Below, piece by piece: positions 7,937 to 16,697 of a stretch of DNA of 41,697 nucleotides. How positions within the stretch are numbered: position 1 is the stretch's first letter; the number at the start of each line of letters is the position of its first letter. The translations under genes and the position numbers were made by a program. The notes beneath the pieces were generated by a model. That model searched no databases. It saw nothing but the letters and a program-made list of their open reading frames with translations, and had not been told where the DNA came from. The stretch covers positions 1 to 41,697 of the forward strand of contig JAGBXB010000076.1 in assembly GCA_017629515.1 (NCBI GenBank), written 5' to 3'. This DNA is from Lentisphaeria bacterium (GTDB taxonomy: Bacteria > Verrucomicrobiota > Lentisphaeria > Victivallales > UBA1829).

Positions 7937-10255
7937 TTAACAAAAAATATTCTTATTTTTTTTCTCTTTTTCCCTGATGAGAACGATATTTCTGATTTCA
8001 AAAGGTTTAAATTCGATTTCTCCTGTCTTTTCTTCTGTCAGAAGATTTTCCAAAGCGTCTGTATCCCGGTACCGGCAGGAAAGATCTGTTTTCGTTTTTC
8101 TGCCGCAAACTTCCCCCAGACGCAGAAAAAGTCCTGCCGGATGTTTCCGCAGAGAATAAAGGTGGATATTGCCGGGGAGTGACCGCCAGAAAAAGTCTTT
8201 ATATTCTTTTTCAGCACAGGAAATATTTCTCCGGTAATTTTCAATAACAGCAGAATTTGCTTCCTGATCCATTGCCCCGTCATGGGGGAAAACGGCATAT
8301 TCAAAGGTGTGAGGCACTTCCTCATTGAAAGAAGCCGTACTTTCACATTTATATTCCATGGCAACCGAACGGAAAAGGGATAAAAGCATCACATTATTTT
8401 CATCCACGCTGTTTCCGGGAATACCTTTATTCAACAGAAAAAGCCCGCCTTTTTCATCCCCGTAATGAATGAAACTTTCTGCCGGGTATTCGCCATTGGG
8501 CCGCTCTGTAAAACCTCCGGGAATACCATGATGAATCCTGCCGGAAAGGATATCGGTGGGGAAAGCAGCCCGCAAGCGGTAATATTTTCCGTCAGGAACG
8601 ATTTTCAAAGTAAAACGGATGAGGGGGGAATATTGATCCATAACCGTTTGCAGAGTAAAAGGTATGAAAATACGCCAGAATTTTATATATCCTTTCTGCT
8701 CTATCCTGTATTCTTTTTCCGAACGCCATGTTTTACACTCTTCCACAACGGGATAATATACTCCCCTCCTGAGAGTTTCCTCATCCGCTTTTTCCGGATA
8801 AAGAGTGTCTTTTCTGTTGTCGGTAAAGGCGGCACCTCCGCCGACAGAGGAGTCATAATATATCCAGTTATCCCCATTATCCCGGTTCATTACCGGAAGA
8901 GCAAAAGGAGCGGGACTCCCACTGTTGACAAGAGATTTCCCTCCGGGTGTAGCAAGAAAAATGATCCTGCCCATTTCATCAAAGGAACAGGAGAAAAAGG
9001 GATTTTGAAAACTTCCGGCATGATCTTCCACTTCCTTTAATGGCGGCATTTCTTCAAACGAATCTATATTTCTGCTTTCCAATGGCAAAAGATCCACCAG
9101 AAAATGTCTGCCATCTTCCGTTTCCACGATCTCCCGGCGTTTGCGTAAAAGGGGATTGAAAAAAATATGGCTTTTTCTTTGAAGGGCCTCATTCAATTCC
9201 TGCAATTCATTTATGATTTCTCTCCTTCCGTCATCACAAATGGTTCCGCAAACGGAATCATGGAAATAATGACGCAAAAGTTTTTTCCAGAGTTCTTCTG
9301 TAACTTCTTCCGTATCACACAAAGCTGCCAGTGTTTCTCTGGCAAGAAGCATTTCTCTTGTGTAATAAAGAAGTTGTTTTATAAGGATGTTGGTGGAATA
9401 TGTCCCCTGAAAAGAGCCGTTGAACTCCCCTTTTACCGTGCCAAACACTCCGGAAGAAAGCATTTCATTTACAAATTTTTCCGGCGTGGAAAATTCCGTT
9501 TCCGGAAAATCTTTTTTTGCGGCAAAAGTTTTTACGATCGAAGGCCCGGTCTCCTGGGGCATCCGGAAATCCCCTCCGTTGCAGAGCAATAAAGGACGCG
9601 ATTCTTTCTTTTCATGGAACGGCAGGAGTTTTTCTGCAAGAGCAAGAATACTTTCAGAAGTCCCCCGGGAAAAACTCAACTCTTCCCCATGAAGGATCGC
9701 CTCGTTTGAGGGAAAACTGATCCCGGCATATCCCAGAGGTGTCCAATGGGTGAAAATCTTTGTTCCATCCAATCCCTGCCAGTAGAAATCATTCTTTTTT
9801 ACATCTCTTCTCATACACCGCCAGAAAAAGTATCCATCATAAGTGCATTGTTTCAATATTTGCGGCAACTGGGCGTGATGCCCCCAGCAATCGGCTATCC
9901 AGCAGACTTTTGCGTCACAGGAAAAGTTTTCTTTAAGAAACTTTTTTCCGTATTTCGCCTGTAAACAGAGGGATTCCAGATCGATCATATTCATATCCGG
10001 CATCACATACATTCCCGGAGCAAAAGATAATCTCTTTTCCTGCACAAATTTCTGCATCAGATGTTTTTTTTCAGGGAAACGGCGCAGATACTCCTCCACA
10101 AGAATGGTCTGCTCAATGGTGAAACACCACTCATGCTCTTTTTCCAGCATCTCCAACGCTTTATCCAGGATACGGAAAGAAATTTCAAAATACTCTTCCG
10201 AATCTTTGAGATAAATATAATCGTAATGAAAAGAACTTATTATATGCAGTTTCAT
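7937..10255 (-). CDS. Glycoside hydrolase family 38 (alpha-mannosidase-like)
   Basis: A 772-residue enzyme, expected to cleave alpha-mannosides by a retaining, metal-dependent mechanism. No signal peptide is seen, so it is probably cytoplasmic. I chose the ATG at 10255 (MKLHIISSFHYD) over an upstream in-frame start because GCAGGAG lies 5-6 bases before it. GH38 landmarks are present: H10-x-D12 (metal ligands), WIADCWGHHAQLPQIL with the expected nucleophile D122, a PDMN segment near 86-89, and HDSVCGTICDD in the helical domain carrying another metal ligand. The usual DPFGH is DCWGH here. First gene of a run that continues with DUF302 and the macroglobulin. A terminator hairpin ends only about 20 bases upstream of the start codon. 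Substrate unknown. Confidence 0.88.
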   Translation of the reverse strand: MKLHIISSFHYDYIYLKDSEEYFEISFRILDKALEMLEKEHEWCFTIEQTILVEEYLRRFPEKKHLMQKFVQEKRLSFAPGMYVMPDMNMIDLESLCLQAKYGKKFLKENFSCDAKVCWIADCWGHHAQLPQILKQCTYDGYFFWRCMRRDVKKNDFYWQGLDGTKIFTHWTPLGYAGISFPSNEAILHGEELSFSRGTSESILALAEKLLPFHEKKESRPLLLCNGGDFRMPQETGPSIVKTFAAKKDFPETEFSTPEKFVNEMLSSGVFGTVKGEFNGSFQGTYSTNILIKQLLYYTREMLLARETLAALCDTEEVTEELWKKLLRHYFHDSVCGTICDDGRREIINELQELNEALQRKSHIFFNPLLRKRREIVETEDGRHFLVDLLPLESRNIDSFEEMPPLKEVEDHAGSFQNPFFSCSFDEMGRIIFLATPGGKSLVNSGSPAPFALPVMNRDNGDNWIYYDSSVGGGAAFTDNRKDTLYPEKADEETLRRGVYYPVVEECKTWRSEKEYRIEQKGYIKFWRIFIPFTLQTVMDQYSPLIRFTLKIVPDGKYYRLRAAFPTDILSGRIHHGIPGGFTERPNGEYPAESFIHYGDEKGGLFLLNKGIPGNSVDENNVMLLSLFRSVAMEYKCESTASFNEEVPHTFEYAVFPHDGAMDQEANSAVIENYRRNISCAEKEYKDFFWRSLPGNIHLYSLRKHPAGLFLRLGEVCGRKTKTDLSCRYRDTDALENLLTEEKTGEIEFKPFEIRNIVLIREKEKKNKNIFC

Positions 10256-10277
10256 CCATGCTCCTGCCGCTTTATAC

Positions 10278-10318
10278 AAAAAACCGGGAAAATTCTGTTT
10301 ACACAGAAAAAACCCGGT
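10278..10318 (-). terminator. Intrinsic terminator after ahcY, inside the GH38 leader
   Basis: Minus-strand hairpin with arms ACCGGG (10318-10313) and CCCGGT (10288-10283) and an inner TTCTGT/ACAGAA stem, followed by a run of Ts. It lies 31 bases after the ahcY stop and about 23 bases before the GH38 start codon. Confidence 0.75.
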
Positions 10319-10348
10319 CGATTTCTTTTATACTGCTTCTTCCGGGAA

Positions 10349-11755
10349 TCAGTAACGGTAATTTTCCGCTTTGTAGGGCCCCTGTACCTTTACGCCGATA
10401 TAATCCGCCTGTTCCTGTGTGAGTGTGGTGAGACGGGCGCTGAAATGATCCAGATGCAGTCTTGCAACCTCCTCATCCAGTTCTTTGGGCAGTAAATAGA
10501 CTTTGTTTTCCAACTTTTCCTTTGCGATCTTGATCTGGGCAAGGGTCTGATTGGAGAAAGAGCAGCTCATAACAAAGTTGGGGTGTCCGGTAGCACATCC
10601 CAGATTGACCAGTCTGCCTTCGGCAAGAAGATAGATACAGTGACCGTCCGGGAAGGTAAACTTATGCACAGGGCACTCATTGCCTTTGATCTCGGTGATC
10701 TGGATACCGGCAATGGCTTTGAGTCTTGCCACTTCGATCTCATTATCAAAGTGTCCGATATTGCAGACGATCGCCTGATCTTTCATCTTCATCATGTGTT
10801 CGGCTGTAATGATATGACAGTTTCCGGTAGTCGTCACATAAAGATCCCCGTAAGGAAGCATATCTTCCACAGTGGCGACACGCAACCCTGCCATACATGC
10901 TTGAAGCGCACAGATGGGGTCGATTTCAGTTACAGTAACTCTTGCCCGTTCATTTGCCAATGCTTCTGCACAGCCTTTTCCCACATCCCCGTAACCGCAC
11001 ACAACGGCTTCTTTTCCGGCAAGCAGCACATCCAGTGCCCGTTTGATCCCGTCGGTAAGAGAGTGACGGCAGCCGTAGATATTATCAAATTTGGATTTGG
11101 TCACAGAGTCATTTACATTGATGGCAGGGAACAGCAATTCCCCTTTTTCCGCCATCTGGATCAGGCGGTGAACACCGGTAGTGGTCTCTTCCGATACCCC
11201 CCGCACTTTTGCTGCGACCCTGCCCCAATGCCCGGGATCTTCTTTTGCCACTTTTTTAAGCAGTGCAAGAATAATGGCTTCTTCTTCACTTCCGGGGGTA
11301 TGATCGAGGAAAGAGGGATCTTTTTCGCCCTTTACGCCCCAATGGATAAGGAGAGTGGCATCGCCTCCGTCATCCACGATCTGATCCGGTCCGGAACCAT
11401 CCGGGAAAGTCAATGCCCGGTAGGTGCAGTCCCAGTATTCTTCCAGAGTTTCCCCTTTCCATGCAAAAACCGGGATCCCCCTTGCGGCAATAGCGGCTGC
11501 GGCATGATCCTGGGTGGAAAATATATTACAGGAAGCCCAACGGACATCTGCCCCGAGTTCCACAAGAGTCTCAATCAGACAGGCAGTCTGGATGGTCATA
11601 TGGAGACTGCCCATGATCTTTACCCCCTGCAAGGGTTTTTCTGCGGCAAATTTTTTCCTTACCGCCATAAGTCCGGGCATTTCGTGTTCGGCAATATCCA
11701 GTTCCTTGCGGCCGAAAGCGGCAAGATTGATGTCTCTTACTTTGTAATCATTCAT
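10349..11755 (-). CDS. ahcY: Adenosylhomocysteinase (S-adenosyl-L-homocysteine hydrolase)
   Basis: A 468-residue cytoplasmic NAD-dependent enzyme that reversibly splits S-adenosylhomocysteine into adenosine and homocysteine and so relieves product inhibition of methyltransferases. Clear family sequence: [30 protein letters not shown], the NAD-binding [25 protein letters not shown], and the family's C-terminal tail ending in PYKAENYRY, which reaches into the neighbouring subunit. Length matches the bacterial form with the extra insert. AAGGA precedes the ATG at 11755. It is the last gene of the SAM-cycle group, 31 bases after the serine hydrolase gene, and is followed by a strong terminator. 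Confidence 0.98.
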   Translation of the reverse strand: MNDYKVRDINLAAFGRKELDIAEHEMPGLMAVRKKFAAEKPLQGVKIMGSLHMTIQTACLIETLVELGADVRWASCNIFSTQDHAAAAIAARGIPVFAWKGETLEEYWDCTYRALTFPDGSGPDQIVDDGGDATLLIHWGVKGEKDPSFLDHTPGSEEEAIILALLKKVAKEDPGHWGRVAAKVRGVSEETTTGVHRLIQMAEKGELLFPAINVNDSVTKSKFDNIYGCRHSLTDGIKRALDVLLAGKEAVVCGYGDVGKGCAEALANERARVTVTEIDPICALQACMAGLRVATVEDMLPYGDLYVTTTGNCHIITAEHMMKMKDQAIVCNIGHFDNEIEVARLKAIAGIQITEIKGNECPVHKFTFPDGHCIYLLAEGRLVNLGCATGHPNFVMSCSFSNQTLAQIKIAKEKLENKVYLLPKELDEEVARLHLDHFSARLTTLTQEQADYIGVKVQGPYKAENYRY

Positions 11756-11786
11756 CTTCTTTTTCCTTTATCTTTTATGTGATATT

Positions 11787-12830
11787 TTATTTTTCCTGTG
11801 CCAGCAGAGTTCCGGCAATGGCAAAGCCGATATCCCTGCGTAAGTATTTACTTTGTGTATGATCCCCCATCCGGTTGGTCAATACGGCTATGTAAATATT
11901 TTTTTCCGGATCGAGCCACAATGTCTGTCCCGTCCAGCCGGAATGGAATACTCCCTGCCGGGAAAATCCTTCCGGAAGCATTTCCTCTCCCATATCCCAG
12001 CCGACCGCATGTCTCCTTGCAACAGCAGGAGAAGTTGCGGAACGGAACAATAATTTTTCCGCAGTTGCCTTTTCCATGATCTTTTCCCCGTATTTCAACA
12101 TGGAACGGGCAAATTTCCCTATATCCTCCGCAGTTGTAAAGATCCCGGCATTCCCGGTGGCAACAGGATACATCTCCATTGCCCCGAAGTCAGAGATCGT
12201 TCCCGGGGCGGCATTGATGGTGCGGATGGTACGGCTTTTATCCACGGGATCGCACCAGGAGGAGTCTTTCATATCCAGTTTATCAAAAATAAGTTCCTTT
12301 GCTACGATGGCAAGATCTTTTCCGAAAACTTTGCAGAGAAGAAAACTTAAAAGCAGAAAGTTGAGGCAGCTGTACTTGAAAACTGTATTTTTTTCACATT
12401 CGGCATCCTGTTTGAGAATGTCTCTTCTCATCTCATCCTGTCTGTTTATATAATGGGGATACCATATTCCCATTCCGGCGGTATGCATGGAAAAATCCCG
12501 GATGGAAGGGTTTCCACAGGTTTTTCCGGTAAATTCCGGCAGATATTCTGTAAGGGGAGCATCAATATCCAGAAGTTTTTTCTCATGGGCAATGGCAAGG
12601 AGTGCAGCTGTTCCCAATACCTTTGTGACGCTTGCAATATCAAAAATGGTATCATATGTCATCTTCCGCCCGCTTGCAGGATCAGCAATTCCGTCCGCAT
12701 ACCGGAAAAGTTCCTGTTCAGAATTTCCGGCAACGATAACATTTCCTGCCCAAAGACCGCTTTCCTGCCCTTTCCGGCAAAGTGTTTCCACTTTCTGCAA
12801 AAGCAAGTCTTTATCGAAAGAGTTATTCAT
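11787..12830 (-). CDS. Serine hydrolase of the beta-lactamase / penicillin-binding superfamily
   Basis: A 347-residue protein with the class C-like active-site set: S67-V-T-K70 (SxxK), Y153-S-C (the YxN-type position, here YSC) and H296-S-G298 (KTG-type position, HSGWTG). This superfamily includes esterases, D-aminopeptidases and carboxypeptidases; real beta-lactamase activity is not implied. No signal peptide is visible, so it probably acts in the cytoplasm. The ATG overlaps the end of the adenosine-kinase-like gene by 8 bases, implying translational coupling. Its place between an adenosine kinase and ahcY is odd, and nothing in the sequence ties its substrate to that cycle. Confidence 0.85.
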   Translation of the reverse strand: MNNSFDKDLLLQKVETLCRKGQESGLWAGNVIVAGNSEQELFRYADGIADPASGRKMTYDTIFDIASVTKVLGTAALLAIAHEKKLLDIDAPLTEYLPEFTGKTCGNPSIRDFSMHTAGMGIWYPHYINRQDEMRRDILKQDAECEKNTVFKYSCLNFLLLSFLLCKVFGKDLAIVAKELIFDKLDMKDSSWCDPVDKSRTIRTINAAPGTISDFGAMEMYPVATGNAGIFTTAEDIGKFARSMLKYGEKIMEKATAEKLLFRSATSPAVARRHAVGWDMGEEMLPEGFSRQGVFHSGWTGQTLWLDPEKNIYIAVLTNRMGDHTQSKYLRRDIGFAIAGTLLAQEK

Positions 12831-13824
12831 TTATCTTGAACTCCGCCTTTAATTTTTCCCATGTTTCAGGCGGCAGTTCCGCCCCCATGAGCTGCACGAC
12901 TTCCGCAGATACGGCAGAACCCAGACATCCGGCATATTCAAACCCTTTTCCGGTAAGATACCCATACAGAAATCCAGCCTGCCACAAGTCCCCTGCCCCG
13001 GTGGTATCCACAGCATTTACTTTCCGGGCGTCAACATGCATATATTCTTCTTTTCCTTTGATCCATGCCCCGTCTGCACCTGTCTTTACAACAGCAACAG
13101 GACAGATTTCCGACAATTTTTCCAACGCATTCCGGGGATCAAAATTTTCTTTACAATCAAAAAATTCCCCGGCTTCATCCTCATTGGCAAAAACAATGTC
13201 AACAAGAGGAAGCAGTTCGGTAAGTTCCTTACGGAAAAGCCGGACAACTTCAAAGGATGCCATATCGAAACTTACTGTGCATTTTTTTTCTCTGGCTGAT
13301 TGAATGACCTTTTTCACCACATCAGCAAAAAAGAGTTGATACCCCTCAATATGCACATGGGTAATATTTTCAAAATCGGAAGCAGCAACATCCTCCGCTT
13401 TTATCAGGGTGGATGCCCCCAGATTGGTACGCATCGTCCTCTGGGAATCGGGGGTGACAAGGCAGATACAGTTGGCAGTGGCGGCGTCTTCCGTTTCTTT
13501 CAAAGAAGCAGGATCTCCGCCGATCTTTTTATACGCTTTCCGGAAAAATTCGCCATCGGCATCCTTTCCGGTCTTTCCCAGAAAGGATGTGGCAAGTCCC
13601 ATATAGGTCAAAGCGGAAATGGTATTGAAAGCAGAGCCGCCGACAGCATATTTCACATCCAGATGCATCTCTTTTGCTTTTGCAAGGATCCTTTCCTGTT
13701 CGGCAGTATCGATTATATTCATACCGCCTTTTTCCCCGCTGACCAGGGAAAGAAAAGAATCCTCCACTTTAAGAAGCACATCCAGAATGGGACTGCCGAA
13801 ACCCAGAACTTTTATATTTTTCAT
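12823..13824 (-). CDS. PfkB-family carbohydrate/nucleoside kinase, probably adenosine kinase
   Basis: A 333-residue ribokinase-fold enzyme. Visible features are the substrate-side GGSAFNT (62-68), TMRTNLGA (130-137), and the C-terminal DTTGAGD (273-279) with catalytic D279. The N-terminal pattern and the QRTMRTNLGAS segment resemble the adenosine-kinase-like branch of PfkB. Context agrees: it lies between metK and ahcY, and phosphorylating adenosine would pull S-adenosylhomocysteine hydrolysis forward. The ATG at 13824 has GGAG 6 bases upstream. A terminator lies between metK and this gene, so expression may depend on read-through or a weak internal promoter. The nucleoside specificity is inferred. 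Confidence 0.85.
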   Translation of the reverse strand: MKNIKVLGFGSPILDVLLKVEDSFLSLVSGEKGGMNIIDTAEQERILAKAKEMHLDVKYAVGGSAFNTISALTYMGLATSFLGKTGKDADGEFFRKAYKKIGGDPASLKETEDAATANCICLVTPDSQRTMRTNLGASTLIKAEDVAASDFENITHVHIEGYQLFFADVVKKVIQSAREKKCTVSFDMASFEVVRLFRKELTELLPLVDIVFANEDEAGEFFDCKENFDPRNALEKLSEICPVAVVKTGADGAWIKGKEEYMHVDARKVNAVDTTGAGDLWQAGFLYGYLTGKGFEYAGCLGSAVSAEVVQLMGAELPPETWEKLKAEFKINE

Positions 13825-13851
13825 TTTTTCTCCGGTAAGGATATTTTACAC

Positions 13852-13883
13852 AAAAGGCGGCGGGAAGCTTTTCCCGTCCGCCG
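13852..13883 (-). terminator. Intrinsic terminator downstream of metK
   Basis: On the minus strand a GC-rich hairpin pairs GGCGGACGGGAA with TTCCCGCCGCC (one bulged base, loop AAGC), followed by TTTTGTGT. It begins about 15 bases after the metK stop and would end or reduce transcription before the adenosine-kinase-like gene. Confidence 0.8.
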
Positions 13884-13897
13884 TAAGAAATGTTGCC

Positions 13898-15208
13898 TTA
13901 TTTCTTTTTTGCCGCACTCTTTTTTGCTGCCGGCTTCTTTGCAGAAGATTTCTTTGCGGCACTTTTCTTTTCAGAAGATTTTTTCTCCTGACAGTGTTCG
14001 CACTGGCAATCTTCATCATCGCAGAAAAGTTCTTCACAGGCAGCAAGGATATTTTCCACCTGATCCACCTTTTCCCAGGGGAAACAGCTTCTTCCGAAGT
14101 GACCGTAGGCGGCTGCCTGACTATAAGACCAGCCTTTGGGAGTTTTGAGTTTCAGGTGTTTGATGATCCCGGCAGGAGTCATATCAAACACATACCGCAC
14201 CACCTCTTCCAGGCATTCATCCGGCAGAATACCTGTTCCATAGGTATCCACATTGACGGAAAGGGGCTGGGCGACCCCGATAGCATAAGCAAGCTGTACT
14301 TCGCATTTAGCGGCGATCCCGGATGCCACGATATTTTTGGCGATATAACGCCCCATATAAGCGGCAGAACGGTCAACTTTGGAGGGATCTTTTCCGGAGA
14401 ATGCGCCTCCGCCGTGAGAGCCGACTCCGCCATAGGTATCCACAATGATCTTTCTTCCGGTAAGTCCGGTATCGCCATTGGGACCGCCGACAACAAATTT
14501 CCCTGTGGGATTGATGAAATATCTGATCTTTCCTTTCAGCAATTCCGCAGGGATCACTTTTTTCACTACATCCTTTACCACCTTTTCCAGATCCGCCATC
14601 TTCATATCTTCCGTATGCTGATGGGAAACGACGATGGTAGTAACTTTCTGCGGTACGCCATCTTTATAGGCAATGGAAACCTGACTTTTGGAGTCAGGAA
14701 GCAGAAAAGCATATTTTTCGGGCTGTGTTTTCCGCAGACGGGCAAGTTCGGCAACGATCTTGTGGGCATAGAGCACAGGAGCAGGCATCAATTCATCAGT
14801 TTCATTGGAAGCGTAACCGAACATCATTCCCTGATCGCCGGCACCCTGTTCCTTGTAAAGACCTTCGCCGGCAGTCACCCCCTGGGAAATATCCGGGGAC
14901 TGGGAGTGGATGCAGACCATTACTTTGGCATCATCCGCAGAAAAACCGATCCCGTTACGGGTATAACCGATTTCCCTTACTTTATTACGGGCGATCTCTT
15001 CCCAGTTGACTTTGGCTTTGGTGGTGATCTCACCGGAAATCACAATAAGGTCGGTGGTGCAGAGTGTTTCACACGCAACGCGGCTTTCCGGATCCTGTTT
15101 GAGGCAGGCATCCAGAATGGCGTCGGAGATCTGGTCACAGACTTTATCAGGATGGCCCTCTGAAACAGATTCAGAGGTAAAAATGTGGGGGGCATAGATC
15201 TTGCTCAT
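13898..15208 (-). CDS. metK: S-adenosylmethionine synthetase with unusual Cys-rich and Lys/Ala-rich tail
   Basis: Makes SAM from methionine and ATP in the cytoplasm. The N-terminus ([20 protein letters not shown]), [12 protein letters not shown] and [18 protein letters not shown] are classic MetK motifs. The core ends normally at about residue 390 ([19 protein letters not shown]). A tail follows that MetK proteins normally lack: Cys at 391, 396, 401, 403 and 406 in an acidic stretch, then residues 409-436 made almost only of Lys, Ala and Ser, like a histone H1-type tail. The total of 436 residues compares with about 385-400 usually. AGGAG precedes the ATG at 15208. First gene of the SAM-cycle cluster, divergent from the MFS gene. 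I see no SAM riboswitch in its short AT-rich leader. Confidence 0.97.
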   Translation of the reverse strand: MSKIYAPHIFTSESVSEGHPDKVCDQISDAILDACLKQDPESRVACETLCTTDLIVISGEITTKAKVNWEEIARNKVREIGYTRNGIGFSADDAKVMVCIHSQSPDISQGVTAGEGLYKEQGAGDQGMMFGYASNETDELMPAPVLYAHKIVAELARLRKTQPEKYAFLLPDSKSQVSIAYKDGVPQKVTTIVVSHQHTEDMKMADLEKVVKDVVKKVIPAELLKGKIRYFINPTGKFVVGGPNGDTGLTGRKIIVDTYGGVGSHGGGAFSGKDPSKVDRSAAYMGRYIAKNIVASGIAAKCEVQLAYAIGVAQPLSVNVDTYGTGILPDECLEEVVRYVFDMTPAGIIKHLKLKTPKGWSYSQAAAYGHFGRSCFPWEKVDQVENILAACEELFCDDEDCQCEHCQEKKSSEKKSAAKKSSAKKPAAKKSAAKKK

Positions 15209-15259
15209 AAGATTTCTCCTTGTCTTAAATTATTAATAACTCTCTTTTGCTTCTAATAT

Positions 15260-15287
15260 ATCATATAAGAATCAAAAATCAACTCAA
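15260..15287 (-). promoter_or_regulatory. Possible metK promoter
   Basis: Minus-strand TTGAGT (15287-15282), 16-base spacer, TATGAT (15265-15260), about 50 bases before the metK start codon. The whole region is AT-rich, so other placements are possible. Confidence 0.4.
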
Positions 15288-15302
15288 AAATTTTCTTTGA
15301 AA

Positions 15303-15331
15303 TTGAAAATGTGATTTTTTTGCTGTATATT
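15303..15331 (+). promoter_or_regulatory. Promoter of the MFS transporter gene
   Basis: TTGAAA (15303-15308), 17-base spacer, TATATT (15326-15331). Predicted start is about 58 bases before the MFS ATG. Together with the metK promoter it fills the 187-base divergent gap, in which I see nothing else. Confidence 0.55.
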
Positions 15332-15395
15332 TAGATAGATGGAAGTTTTTTTATTCATCATACAGACAGACAAATAAAAAATCAGGACATATCTC

Positions 15396-16670
15396 ATGGA
15401 AGAAAATATTTTATCCAACGGGGAAAGAAAACGTACTCTCTTTCTTCTTTTCCTTGCCATTGCCCTCTACTTTTTTGCAAATTTCCAGCGTACAGTCATT
15501 CCCGGAGCGATCTTTTCCGAATTGCAGAAAGATCTGAATACTCCGGCGGCATCCATAACCGCCATGGGCGCATTTTTCATGTATATATATGCCGTAAGCC
15601 AACTTTTTTCCGGGATCCTTGTGGATAAATACGGCGGACACCGCCTGATGACTTTCGGCGGCTTTCTTTTCTGTGCCGGATCGATCCTTTTTCCATTGGG
15701 CAACTCTCTTTTTATGCTGTATGCCAGCCGCGTCATTACCGGTATCGGTGCCAGCACCATCTATTTAAGCGTAGTCAAAGAAACCAAACGGGCATTCCCC
15801 GGGAATTTCGGTCCGGCAATGGGTTTTGCCATGCTTATCGGTTATACGGGAAGTATGGCGGCAAATGCTCCTTTTGTAGGCTTGATCCATCATACCAATC
15901 TGGGTTGGAGAAATGCCCTTCTTTCTGCCGGGATCCTTCTTGCCGGAATATGGCTTCTTTTCTGCATTACCCGTTTTACAGTGAAAATGCCGGAAACAGC
16001 TAAAAGTTCTTTCAGTTTCCGGGCATTCCTCCCTGCTGTGAAAAAACACAACTGGCCCTTATATCTGCTTTCCAGTTTATCCTTTTCCGTTTTCTACTGT
16101 TTCCAGACTGTGACCGGAAAAAAATTTCTGGAAGATTACTGTCATATCTCCCTTCTTGCCGCAGGCTGGATCCTGACCATTACCGGAGCATTATCTGCTT
16201 TTGCCAGTTTCATTACACCATTTTTAAGCAGACTTGCCGGTAACAGAAGACGCCCCTTCATGCTGATCATGGGCAGCGGGACCTTTCTTGCCACATTTCT
16301 GCCGCTTCTTGCCCTTTGCCTGAATATTTCAGCTCCCTGGTTTTTCACAGGGACTTTGTTTCTCCTCGCGCTTACCGCCAATATGACGCCGGTATTTCTT
16401 GCTATTTTAAGTGAAACCAATCCGGACAGGACTCTGGGGGCATGCACAAGTTTTTCCAATTTTTTTGCCTATATGCTGGTAGCTCTTCTGGGAACTTTTG
16501 CAGGATTCCTCATGGATTTATTCCCGCCGCAGATCATGGACGGGGTAAGAGTATATGGCAGGAATTCCTACATTGCAGTATATCTTTTCCTTACGATCCC
16601 CGGTACGATCGCATTCCTCTCCTCCCTGAAAGTTCCGGAGACCAATGGAAAAGAGTATGAAGAAAAATAA
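15396..16670 (+). CDS. Major facilitator superfamily transporter
   Basis: A 424-residue inner-membrane protein with about 12 hydrophobic spans. The MFS loop 2-3 signature is present as GILVDKYGGHR near residues 73-83, and RVITGIGAS matches the conserved segment of the fourth span. AGGA precedes the ATG. The substrate cannot be told from sequence; candidates in this part of the family include organic anions and sugars. It is 27 bases upstream of the TMTC-like gene and probably co-transcribed with it. Confidence 0.88.
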   Translation: MEENILSNGERKRTLFLLFLAIALYFFANFQRTVIPGAIFSELQKDLNTPAASITAMGAFFMYIYAVSQLFSGILVDKYGGHRLMTFGGFLFCAGSILFPLGNSLFMLYASRVITGIGASTIYLSVVKETKRAFPGNFGPAMGFAMLIGYTGSMAANAPFVGLIHHTNLGWRNALLSAGILLAGIWLLFCITRFTVKMPETAKSSFSFRAFLPAVKKHNWPLYLLSSLSFSVFYCFQTVTGKKFLEDYCHISLLAAGWILTITGALSAFASFITPFLSRLAGNRRRPFMLIMGSGTFLATFLPLLALCLNISAPWFFTGTLFLLALTANMTPVFLAILSETNPDRTLGACTSFSNFFAYMLVALLGTFAGFLMDLFPPQIMDGVRVYGRNSYIAVYLFLTIPGTIAFLSSLKVPETNGKEYEEK

Positions 16671-16697
16671 TATATTATTTTTGCGGAGCAACTGTTT

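Noticed and set aside
11787..12830. Antibiotic-resistance beta-lactamase.
   Set aside because: No signal peptide, YSC instead of YxN, and an operon with SAM-cycle genes; a housekeeping hydrolase is more likely.
15209..15395. SAM riboswitch before metK.
   Set aside because: The gap is AT-rich and lacks the conserved helices of SAM riboswitch classes; only promoters are visible.
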